DNA of 16,375 nt from positions 1-16,375 of the forward strand of contig CAUBUJ010000022.1 of assembly GCA_958439155.1 (NCBI GenBank), read 5' to 3'. Source of the DNA: an uncultured Veillonellaceae bacterium. GTDB lineage: Bacteria; Bacillota; Negativicutes; Veillonellales; Dialisteraceae. This document shows positions 1 through 6,098 of the stretch, one piece after another; within the stretch, counting starts at the first letter, position 1; each line of letters begins with the position of its first letter. The position numbers and the translations under genes are program-made. The notes below the pieces were generated by a model, which was not told the DNA's origin, made no database searches, and was given only the letters and a program-made list of their open reading frames with translations.

Positions 1-327
1 ACGCTCTGGGAAAATACCTACAGCGGCACTGTTTTTGACTGCACGGACCGGTATATCGCGCGGATCCGCCTCATTCTCGGGGTGCCGCTGGACCGGAGTG
101 AGGTGCCGGAGAACGCGCCGGAAGCGAAAGCGTTCATTACGGTCCTTGTAGAAGATACAGTGCTCACCCCGCAGAACGTGCTCGATTTCGAATCGGTGGT
201 ATCCAAGATCATCGTACGGAAAGCGAGCAGCGACACCTTCCAGCCGACGAGCTGCATGTTCTTCTACCCCAGCCCGGCAGACTGCTTCAATCAGAAAGAA
301 GCGGCGCCAGCCCAGCCGCTGCAGTAA
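1..327 (+). CDS. C-terminal part of an unidentified protein (5' end outside window)
   Basis: Reading frame 1 is open from the window edge to a TAA at 325-327 and gives the last 108 residues of a protein whose start lies to the left. I do not recognise the family. The visible part has a mixed alpha/beta composition, no obvious membrane segment, and a low-complexity Ala/Pro/Gln tail (ending AAPAQPLQ). It includes the stretch VLVEDTVLTPQNVLDFESVV and two cysteines near the end. A GTG at 82 could start an 81-residue product, but the frame continues upstream without a stop and no clear ribosome binding site precedes 82, so truncation by the window edge is the simpler reading. It is convergent with the heptosyltransferase gene and ends directly at a strong terminator, which supports it being a real, expressed gene. 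Confidence 0.6.
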   Translation, partial: TLWENTYSGTVFDCTDRYIARIRLILGVPLDRSEVPENAPEAKAFITVLVEDTVLTPQNVLDFESVVSKIIVRKASSDTFQPTSCMFFYPSPADCFNQKEAAPAQPLQ

Positions 328-377
328 AAAAATCCGTGGAACCGGGAAAATATTTCTCCCCGGTTCCACGGATTTTT
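326..377. terminator. Bidirectional intrinsic terminator between convergent genes
   Basis: A perfect 19-bp inverted repeat (328-346 with 359-377) with a 12-nt loop (347-358). The GC-rich core is TCCGTGGAACCGGG and its complement. It is flanked by an A-run on the left (326-332) and a T-run on the right (373-377), so it gives a hairpin plus U-tract in both directions. It begins inside the stop codon of the plus-strand gene and ends 8 nt before the stop codon of the minus-strand heptosyltransferase, so it serves both. Confidence 0.93.
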
Positions 378-384
378 GATTGGC

Positions 385-1389
385 CTAATGGCTGGCATTC
401 TTCCCTGCATGAAGCTTCTTCAGGGAAAGGTCCAGCACGGACTGGACGGAAATAGTGGCCATGTCTGTATCAGGTTTTCCTGGATGGTCTGCCAGGAGCA
501 CGTCTGCCCGGGGATTGCCGAAGGGACCGCTCCTGTCCGGCAGGGTCGGTCCGAAGAGAGCAATGAGGGGCGTCCCCATGGCGTTGGCGATATGGAGGGG
601 ACCAGTATCACAGGAAACATGAAGTGCCGCCATTTCATCCAAGGCGGCCAGCTCGAGAAGGCTCGTCTTTCCTACGAGGTCAAGCGCGCCCGGCGCCGCT
701 GCCGCGATGGCCTGTCCCATCGCTTCTTCTCCAGGCGCGCCGGAGATAACCACTGCCGTACCTGCTTTGAGAAGCCCCTGGGCGAGAGCCCCCCAATCGG
801 AGAGAGGCCATTTCTTCCGTTCTCCCCGGGTGCCTGGCACGAGCACCGCGTAGGGGTCTTCCACGCCTGCAGCGGTGAGTCTTTCCCGCATAGCCTCTTT
901 TTCTTTTTCATGGTCCCGGATGGGAAAGGAAAAATGGGACGTATCCCCGCCGAGAGCCGCTGCCACATCGAGGAGCTGCTCAATGATGTGCCCCTTCGCG
1001 TGGGGCCCTTTGAGAGGCTTGCTCACGAGGAAGCTTCCTTCCCGCCCATCCCAGTAGCCTACCTTCTTTTTCCCGCCGGAGAGAGCGGCGATGAGGGCGC
1101 TCTTGGCGATCATCTGAAGATCGATGACGAGGTCAAAATGACGGGCATGGAGGTCCCGCCTCACCTGCATGAGGTAGGGCAGGTTTTTAATTTTCTTCCG
1201 GTCCACATAGTAAATTTCGTCGATCCATGGTTTCCCCGGCAGGAGTCCCGCGAAGGCCGGGTGCACCGCCCAGGTGATCTTTGCTTCCGGGAAGGTGCGC
1301 CGCAGTACGGAGAGCGTGGGCAGGGCATGAATGATATCTCCGAGGGAACTCATTTTTACAATCAGAATATTTTTATAGTTTTTCCTCAT
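385..1389 (-). CDS. waaC: ADP-heptose:LPS heptosyltransferase, WaaC-like (GT9 family)
   Basis: A 334-residue glycosyltransferase family 9 protein. This family transfers L-glycero-D-manno-heptose from ADP-heptose to the Kdo/lipid A inner core at the cytoplasmic face of the inner membrane. The N-terminus ILIVKMSSLGDIIHALP (residues 8-24) resembles WaaC rather than WaaF; Asp18 matches the proposed catalytic Asp. The C-terminal half has VPGTRGERKKWP (184-195) and the nucleotide-sugar signature SCDTGPLHIANAMGTP (259-274). The frame is open up to 1515, but the ATG at 1389 is preferred: it has GGGAG about 6 nt upstream, puts the beta-strand/SSLGD motif at the usual distance, and gives a normal family length. 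It overlaps the end of gmhB by 17 nt, so translation is probably coupled. Whether it adds the first or second heptose cannot be settled from sequence alone. Confidence 0.88.
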   Translation of the reverse strand: MRKNYKNILIVKMSSLGDIIHALPTLSVLRRTFPEAKITWAVHPAFAGLLPGKPWIDEIYYVDRKKIKNLPYLMQVRRDLHARHFDLVIDLQMIAKSALIAALSGGKKKVGYWDGREGSFLVSKPLKGPHAKGHIIEQLLDVAAALGGDTSHFSFPIRDHEKEKEAMRERLTAAGVEDPYAVLVPGTRGERKKWPLSDWGALAQGLLKAGTAVVISGAPGEEAMGQAIAAAAPGALDLVGKTSLLELAALDEMAALHVSCDTGPLHIANAMGTPLIALFGPTLPDRSGPFGNPRADVLLADHPGKPDTDMATISVQSVLDLSLKKLHAGKNASH

Positions 1390-1897
1390 CAGCCGCTCCC
1401 GGTACATGCGCTTCAATAAAAGAGGATAAATTCCCTCCTGTGAAAAGAAATCCTGGAATGCCTGCCCGCTGCGCCGCTTCCACATCGCGGGGGCTGTCGC
1501 CGCAGAGCCAGGCATGGTCTCTTCCGATGCGGTATTTCTCCATCGCTTTCAGAATCATGCCGGGCTTTGGCTTGCGGCAGTCACAGTCCACGTCATAGGC
1601 GGCGATTTTCGCCCCTTTCAGATGGGGGCAATAGAAATATTCCGTCACCTTTCCGCCGTAGCGGAGGAATTCCTCGTCCATGGCGCGGTGCAGCTTCTGC
1701 ACATCTTCCTCTGTGTAGTACCCTCTGGCGACGCCGCTCTGGTTGGTCACCACGAAAATGTACCATCCCGCTTTCGCAAGGCGACCGATGATTTCTCTCG
1801 CGCCGGGGATCCACCGCACCTCTTCTATGCGGTGCACATAGCCTGTATCTTCATTGATGACGCCGTCCCGGTCAAGAAAAAGGGCTTTTTTCTCCAT
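1373..1897 (-). CDS. gmhB: D-glycero-beta-D-manno-heptose 1,7-bisphosphate 7-phosphatase
   Basis: A 174-residue HAD-superfamily phosphatase that removes the 7-phosphate from heptose 1,7-bisphosphate in the ADP-heptose pathway for the LPS core (cytoplasm). Visible motifs are the nucleophile motif DRDG (Asp9, Asp11), VTNQSG at 50-55 (HAD motif II), the GmhB-type zinc loop with Cys90, His92, Cys105 and Cys107 (CPH ... CDCRKP), and GDSPRDVEAA with Asp134 (motif IV). The start is ATG at 1897, which shares one base with the gmhA stop (TGATG). An in-frame GTG at 1900 adds one residue and is an equally workable start. No strong independent ribosome binding site is visible, so translation is probably coupled to gmhA. 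The zinc loop separates it from HisB-N type phosphatases. Confidence 0.95.
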   Translation of the reverse strand: MEKKALFLDRDGVINEDTGYVHRIEEVRWIPGAREIIGRLAKAGWYIFVVTNQSGVARGYYTEEDVQKLHRAMDEEFLRYGGKVTEYFYCPHLKGAKIAAYDVDCDCRKPKPGMILKAMEKYRIGRDHAWLCGDSPRDVEAAQRAGIPGFLFTGGNLSSFIEAHVPGAADEEKL

Positions 1898-2469
1898 CAC
1901 CGGGTCCAGTCCATTTCATCGATCACTTCGCAGATGCTGTGGGCGCAGAGAATGTGCATTTCCTGAATCCGGGCGGTCGAATCGGACGGTACGATCAGCG
2001 CTTCGTCGCAGAGCGCTTTCATGCGGCCGCCGTCCTTTCCGAGAGAAGCGATGACCGTCATTCCCTTCTCTTTGGCGAGGCGCGCCGCTCTGCATACGTT
2101 TTCGCTGTTGCCGCTGGTGGTAATCCCCCAGAACACATCCCCTTCCTGGCCCAGTCCTTCCACCTGCCGGGCAAACACATCGTCATAGCTGTAGTCATTG
2201 GCCACGGCTGTCAGAATGGATGTATCTGTGGTCAGGGCGATCGCCGGCAGGGATCTCCGTTCCCGGTGGAAACGGCCCACCAGTTCCGCCGCGATGTGCT
2301 GCGCGTCGGCAGCGCTTCCGCCGTTGCCGCAGAGCAGGATTTTGTGCCCTTCTGCGAGGGCTTTCACGCAGAGCGCCGCCATTTTTTCCACAACAGGAAT
2401 CGAAGCTTTCGTCCTTTCCCAAACCGCCTGGTGATCTTCAAAACAGCGGGTAATCCGTTCCAGTTCCAT
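1897..2469 (-). CDS. gmhA: Phosphoheptose isomerase
   Basis: A 190-residue SIS-domain protein that converts sedoheptulose 7-phosphate to D-glycero-D-manno-heptose 7-phosphate, the first step toward ADP-heptose. It has the SIS sugar-phosphate motifs CGNGGSAADAQH (47-58) and TTSGNSENV (117-125). The expected zinc ligands are all present: His58, Glu62, Gln169 and His177. They sit at a constant offset of three from the E. coli enzyme (61, 65, 172, 180). Start choice: the ATG at 2469 has AGGA five bases upstream. An in-frame ATG at 2481, which overlaps the nrdR stop as ATGA, adds four residues (MRTA) but has only a weak purine-rich site. Either gives a functional enzyme. It lies between nrdR and gmhB in one tight unit. 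Confidence 0.96.
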   Translation of the reverse strand: MELERITRCFEDHQAVWERTKASIPVVEKMAALCVKALAEGHKILLCGNGGSAADAQHIAAELVGRFHRERRSLPAIALTTDTSILTAVANDYSYDDVFARQVEGLGQEGDVFWGITTSGNSENVCRAARLAKEKGMTVIASLGKDGGRMKALCDEALIVPSDSTARIQEMHILCAHSICEVIDEMDWTR

Positions 2470-2477
2470 AGCTGTCC

Positions 2478-2942
2478 TCATTTCTTCTTTTCTGTATTTT
2501 TCAGGGTTTCCAGCTCTTTCATAAAGCTGTCAATATCTTTGAATTCCCGGTAGACCGAAGCAAACCGCACATACGCCACCTGATCGAGCTTGCGCAGTTC
2601 TTCCATGACCACATTGCCGATGACCTTGGACGCCACTTCATGGGTCGGCGCGCTCCGTACGCGGCGCTCCACCGTATTCACCACATCTTCAATCTGCTCC
2701 AGGGAAATGCTCCGCTTTTCGCAGGCCCGGAGAATCCCTGCGCGCACTTTGTTCCGGTTGAAACTTTCCCGGACGCCGCTTTTTTTGATGACCCGCACGG
2801 GAGACTGCTCCACCATTTCATAGGTGGTAAACCGGCGGCGGCATTCCAGACATTCCCTGCGGCGGCGGATGCTGCTGCCGTCATCGGTATCCCGGGAATC
2901 GGTCACCTTCGTATTGGGACAATCACAATAGGGACACTTCAT
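2478..2942 (-). CDS. nrdR: Transcriptional repressor NrdR (ribonucleotide reductase regulator)
   Basis: A 154-residue regulator that binds NrdR boxes upstream of ribonucleotide reductase genes and senses ATP/dATP. The N-terminal zinc ribbon has Cys3, Cys6, Cys31 and Cys34 (MKCPYC ... CLEC), followed by the RRRFTTYE segment and an ATP-cone domain from about residue 45 to 138 (VIKKSGVRESFNRNKV; VAYVRFASVYREF). The ATG at 2942 is fixed by the invariant MKCPYC and by AAGGAG six bases upstream; the frame runs open to 3047, but that extension crosses the ftsZ terminator. The position just after ftsZ is a frequent one in Firmicutes. It leads the heptose unit, and its stop overlaps a possible gmhA start. 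No clear promoter is seen between the terminator (ends 2977) and the start. Confidence 0.97.
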   Translation of the reverse strand: MKCPYCDCPNTKVTDSRDTDDGSSIRRRRECLECRRRFTTYEMVEQSPVRVIKKSGVRESFNRNKVRAGILRACEKRSISLEQIEDVVNTVERRVRSAPTHEVASKVIGNVVMEELRKLDQVAYVRFASVYREFKDIDSFMKELETLKNTEKKK

Positions 2943-2976
2943 GGTAGACTCCTTTTCCTCCGCCTCTGTGCCTTCT

Positions 2977-3010
2977 AAAAAGACCACACCGCCAAGCAGT
3001 GTGGTCTTTT
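2977..3010 (-). terminator. Intrinsic terminator downstream of ftsZ
   Basis: A perfect 12-bp inverted repeat (2978-2989 with 2999-3010; core AGACCACAC and its complement) with a 9-nt loop. On the minus strand it ends in five U (2981-2977). It lies 38 nt after the ftsZ stop and 34 nt before nrdR. An A-run on its other side would make it symmetric, but there is no plus-strand gene here for it to serve. Confidence 0.88.
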
Positions 3011-3047
3011 GCGGCGGATTCCCTCCAAATGCCTGGAAAAACGCCAA

Positions 3048-4073
3048 TTATTTCTTCATCAGAAAATCGGGGATCGCCATGCCCTGCGGACGGGAGCTGA
3101 CGGCGAAGGAACGGCCGGCCTGCGGTGCCGGTTTCTTCTTCTCGTCGTCAAAGCCGGTGGCAATGACGGTGATCTTCACGGTGTCATCCAGATCCGGATC
3201 CACCGATGTACCCCAGATGATGTTCGCGTCAGGGTCAGCCGCTTCAGTAATAACCTGCGCTGCTTCCTGGATTTCAAAGAGGCCCAGATCTTCATTGCCG
3301 GTCACATTGATGATGATGCCCTTCGCGCCGTCAATGGGGCGTTCCAGGAGCGGGCTGGAAATGGCCATTTTCGCCGCGTCGGTGGCGCGGTTTTCGCCGT
3401 TCCCTACACCGATGCCCATGAGGCCTTCGCCCTGGTCGCTCATGATGGTCTTTACGTCAGCAAAGTCCAGGTTGATCACGCCAGGAGCGGTAATGAGATC
3501 GGAAATGCCCTGGATGCCCTGGCGGAGAATGTCGTCAGCGGTGCGGAAAGCGTCTTTCAGAGAAGTCTTCTTGTCTACTGTCTGAAGCAGACGGTCATTT
3601 GGAACGATCAGAAGGGTATCTACATTGGCTTTCAGCTTTTCAATGCCGGAGAGAGCGTTTCTCATGCGGACTTTGCCTTCAAAGCTGAACGGCTTGGTCA
3701 CCACGCCTACGGTGAGGGCGCCCAGTTCCTTGGCGCACTGCGCTACCACAGGGGCTGCGCCGGTGCCTGTGCCGCCGCCCATGCCGGCGGTCACGAATAC
3801 CATATCCGCGCCCTGGAGCGCTTTGGAAATGTCATCTTTCGATTCCTGCGCTGCCTGTTCCCCCACTTCCGGTTTGGCGCCGGCGCCAAGACCGCGGGTC
3901 ACTTTTTCACCGATCTGGATCTTGTTTTCCGCTGCGGACTTTTCCAGAATCTGCGCTTCCGTATTGACAGCAATAAAATCGACGCCCTGTACTTTGGCTT
4001 CGATCATACGGCCTACTGCATTGTTTCCGCCGCCGCCTACGCCGATTACTTTAATGCTTGCCATATCACTCAT
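3048..4073 (-). CDS. ftsZ: Cell division protein FtsZ
   Basis: A 341-residue tubulin-like GTPase that forms the Z-ring at midcell. It has the N-terminal GVGGGGNNAV (11-20), the tubulin signature GGGTGTGAAP (99-108), the synergy (T7) loop NLDFADVKTIM (201-211), and the conserved C-terminal tail IPDFLMKK (334-341) used to dock partners. The ATG at 4073 is chosen because AAAGGAGG lies seven bases upstream; the frame extends to 4127 only by translating through that site. The protein is short: only about 23 residues separate the globular domain (ends near 310) from the tail, whereas linkers near 50 residues are usual in E. coli and B. subtilis. It has its own promoter (4172-4200) and its own terminator. 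No ftsA precedes it. Confidence 0.98.
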   Translation of the reverse strand: MSDMASIKVIGVGGGGNNAVGRMIEAKVQGVDFIAVNTEAQILEKSAAENKIQIGEKVTRGLGAGAKPEVGEQAAQESKDDISKALQGADMVFVTAGMGGGTGTGAAPVVAQCAKELGALTVGVVTKPFSFEGKVRMRNALSGIEKLKANVDTLLIVPNDRLLQTVDKKTSLKDAFRTADDILRQGIQGISDLITAPGVINLDFADVKTIMSDQGEGLMGIGVGNGENRATDAAKMAISSPLLERPIDGAKGIIINVTGNEDLGLFEIQEAAQVITEAADPDANIIWGTSVDPDLDDTVKITVIATGFDDEKKKPAPQAGRSFAVSSRPQGMAIPDFLMKK

Positions 4074-4171
4074 GTTATTTCCTCCTTTAGTCTCTTCCTG
4101 TATCGAGATGGGTTTTATTTCTTCCATATCAGTCAGATTGCCCCAGCTTTCCTACTTTAATCATACTATAC

Positions 4172-4200
4172 ATTGTACGGGCCGCATGGGAAAAAGTCAA
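4172..4200 (-). promoter_or_regulatory. Sigma-A-type promoter for ftsZ
   Basis: On the minus strand, TTGACT (4200-4195), a 17-bp spacer and TACAAT (4177-4172), each one base from consensus. The predicted start near 4165 leaves a leader of about 90 nt before the ftsZ ATG. The -35 box is part of the 3' arm and T-run of the hairpin at 4191-4236. A second AT-rich element, TATAGT, lies just downstream and could act as an alternative -10. Confidence 0.8.
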
Positions 4201-4236
4201 TGGAAATCGGTACATCCTCCTGTGATTTCCATTGAC
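4191..4236 (-). terminator. Hairpin with T-run after ftsQ, overlapping the ftsZ -35 box
   Basis: A perfect 13-bp inverted repeat (4196-4208 with 4224-4236; arms GTCAATGGAAATC and GATTTCCATTGAC) with a 15-nt loop, followed on the minus strand by TTTTT (4195-4191). This has the form of an intrinsic terminator for the murE-to-ftsQ transcript, 72 nt past the ftsQ stop, though the stem is fairly AT-rich. The loop reads ACAGGAGGATGTACC on the minus strand. It could instead act as an operator or RNA control element, because its 3' arm supplies the ftsZ -35 box. Confidence 0.65.
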
Positions 4237-4308
4237 GCAGGGGCTGGGTCCTCCTCCCTGTTTCCCAAGGGCAAAAAGGACCTCGCCGGTGAGCTGTTCT
4301 ATATTTCC

Positions 4309-5163
4309 TCACTTTTTCAGTTTGATATAAGGTGACGTGAGACTCGCATCGATATAGTAGACGGAGAGATTCCGCGCCTTCACGTCATTCACCATATTTT
4401 CCGCCAGGCGCGCCCGTTCTTCCATCTGGGAACCGTCCCCCAGGCGGACCGCCAGGCCGCCCCTCGTATAGGCGGTGACCTGTTCCGGATTTCCTACATT
4501 GATTTCAGAAAACTGATGACGCCCCGACTCGGAAAGACTCCCCATAAAGGCGAGGGCCCCTTCCATGCGGGATCCCATGGTGCGGTCTCCAAGAAGCACA
4601 TTGTCCAGTTTGATGCCGGTCACAATGGGAAGATCCACCCCCCGGATGGAAGGCGCTGTCTGGATGACCATCCCTTCCTTGTCGAGAAAAGCATAGCCGA
4701 ATTCTTCCTGCACCACGGCGAGGGGCTTCCGTTCTTCAATGGTGACATCAATGTAAAAAGGAAAACTCCGCTCTGCCCGGGCGGAAGCGATGCGGATATC
4801 TTTCCCAAGACGCGCCGCCAGATCTCCTGTGCTGATCTGGAGCACATTCACCGGGCCGGTAATGGCCCCGTCAAAGAGAACATCTTCCATAGTGACCGCT
4901 TCATTGCCATGGAGACGGATCTGTCCAAAGGAAATGGGAAGGAAAAAGAGAGCCCCTGCGGCAAGCACAATGACCCCTGCCGCCCCCAGCGCATACATCT
5001 TTAAGGAATGAAATTTTCCGAAATGAAAGGAAGGCTTCCTGATGTGAAATTTCTTTTTTTCTGCCCTCTCTTCTGCCGGTTCCGGCAAAACAGGCGCAGG
5101 ATCCGCCCCGTGGTGCAGTTCTTTCTGAAATTCATCGAAGCTTTTAAATTCTGCCATGGGCAT
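4309..5163 (-). CDS. ftsQ: Cell division protein FtsQ/DivIB
   Basis: A 284-residue bitopic membrane protein that joins FtsL and FtsB/DivIC in the divisome. It has a charged cytoplasmic N-terminus (1-54) rich in Lys/His/Glu, one membrane segment (about 56-75, YALGAAGVIVLAAGALFFL), an extracytoplasmic POTRA domain (about 77-150: FGQIRLHGNEAVTMEDV ... VTIEERKPLAVV), then the beta domain with GYAFLDKEGMVI. The ATG at 5163 shares one base with the ddl stop (TGATG) and has AAAGG four bases upstream; an ATG two codons later (5157) is possible. Conservation is low, as is normal for this family; identity rests on topology, POTRA and position after ddl. It is followed by a 235-nt gap instead of ftsA. 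Confidence 0.93.
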   Translation of the reverse strand: MPMAEFKSFDEFQKELHHGADPAPVLPEPAEERAEKKKFHIRKPSFHFGKFHSLKMYALGAAGVIVLAAGALFFLPISFGQIRLHGNEAVTMEDVLFDGAITGPVNVLQISTGDLAARLGKDIRIASARAERSFPFYIDVTIEERKPLAVVQEEFGYAFLDKEGMVIQTAPSIRGVDLPIVTGIKLDNVLLGDRTMGSRMEGALAFMGSLSESGRHQFSEINVGNPEQVTAYTRGGLAVRLGDGSQMEERARLAENMVNDVKARNLSVYYIDASLTSPYIKLKK

Positions 5164-6098
5164 CAAACCTTTCCAAGAGAGGCGCCAAGAAGGATTTTTT
5201 CACAGAGATGGGGAAAATCGAGCCCTGCTGCGCGCGCCGCTTTCGGCACAAGACTGGTCTCGGTCATGCCCGGTATGGAATTGGCCTCCAGCAGGAAGGG
5301 CCTGCCCTTCTTGTCGGTGCGGAAATCAAAGCGCACCGCCCCAGCGCATTCCGCCGCTTTGTAGGCACGGAGGGAAATATCTGCCATTTCCCGCGCCAGC
5401 GTGTCTGGAATGTCCGCGGGGACAATGTAATCTGTCGCGCCCCGGGTATACTTGGAATAATAATCGTACGCGCCGGAATGGGGCCGGATATGGATCACAG
5501 GGAAAGCCTCCTCGTCCAGGACCGATACGGTAAATTCCTCCCCGTCCAGGTAGGACTCGGCAAGGATCCGCGGCTCCACCTGGAAGACCCGGGACAAGGC
5601 CCCTGGGAGCGCGCTTTTTTCTTTCACAATTTCGATGCCGATGGTGGATCCTTCGCAGGCCGGCTTGAGAACGACCGGGAAAGAGAAGGAGTCGGTGATA
5701 ATTTTCACTGCCCGGTCTATGCCGTCCTTCTGGTAAAACGGCATGGACCGCGCCATGGGAATGCCCGCGTTCTGAAACACATGGGCGCTCATAATTTTAT
5801 CCATGGTAATGGCGCTGGATGTGACGCCGGAACCGGTATAAGGAATGCCCAGAAGTTCGAGCATGCCCTGGATGGTGCCGTCTTCTCCAAATTTTCCATG
5901 AAGCGCGAGAAAGACCGCGTCGATTCCCTTGTCTACGAGTTCACCGGCGATCTGGGTGGGCTTGTATTCCAGAAGCTCCACGCGGTAGCCCAGGCTTGCC
6001 AGCGCCTGGTACACCGCTTTCCCTGTATTCCGGGATACTTCTGCCTCCCGGGATGGCCCTCCGCAGAGCACACAGATCCGGCTTGTTTTATTGATCAT
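5163..6098 (-). CDS. ddl: D-alanine--D-alanine ligase
   Basis: A 311-residue ATP-grasp enzyme that joins two D-Ala for use by MurF. It shows VLCGGPSREAEVS (10-22), LHGKFGEDGTIQGMLE (66-81), LKPACEGSTIGI (144-155), and the C-terminal FLLEANSIPGMTETSLVP (268-285) with metal and phosphate ligands. In the omega loop, YDYYSKY (211-217) retains Tyr217, equivalent to Tyr216 of E. coli DdlB, so D-Ala-D-Ala rather than D-Ala-D-Lac is predicted. The ATG at 6098 has AAGGGG seven bases upstream and overlaps the murC end by 11 nt; a start at 6116 adds MKRGFL and would place that site inside the coding region. The murC-ddl-ftsQ order matches E. coli. No murB is present between murC and ddl. Confidence 0.97.
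   Translation of the reverse strand: MINKTSRICVLCGGPSREAEVSRNTGKAVYQALASLGYRVELLEYKPTQIAGELVDKGIDAVFLALHGKFGEDGTIQGMLELLGIPYTGSGVTSSAITMDKIMSAHVFQNAGIPMARSMPFYQKDGIDRAVKIITDSFSFPVVLKPACEGSTIGIEIVKEKSALPGALSRVFQVEPRILAESYLDGEEFTVSVLDEEAFPVIHIRPHSGAYDYYSKYTRGATDYIVPADIPDTLAREMADISLRAYKAAECAGAVRFDFRTDKKGRPFLLEANSIPGMTETSLVPKAARAAGLDFPHLCEKILLGASLGKV

Noticed and set aside
376..1419. Long plus-strand open frame (347 residues) opposite waaC
   Set aside because: It lies antisense to a clearly conserved glycosyltransferase, starts without a ribosome binding site beside the terminator, and its translation shows no family features. Codon bias on the real strand creates it.
3009..4160. Plus-strand open frame of 383 residues opposite ftsZ, and similar ones opposite murC, murG, murD and mraY
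   Set aside because: All are mirror frames of well-conserved genes, with Cys/His/Phe-rich translations and no recognisable domains.
4128..4214. Short reading frame starting in the loop of the ftsQ-ftsZ hairpin (ATG after AGGAGG, about 28 codons)
   Set aside because: The AGGAGG directly abuts the ATG, too close for initiation, and the frame spans the ftsZ promoter. The AGGAGG is kept as part of the loop observation instead.
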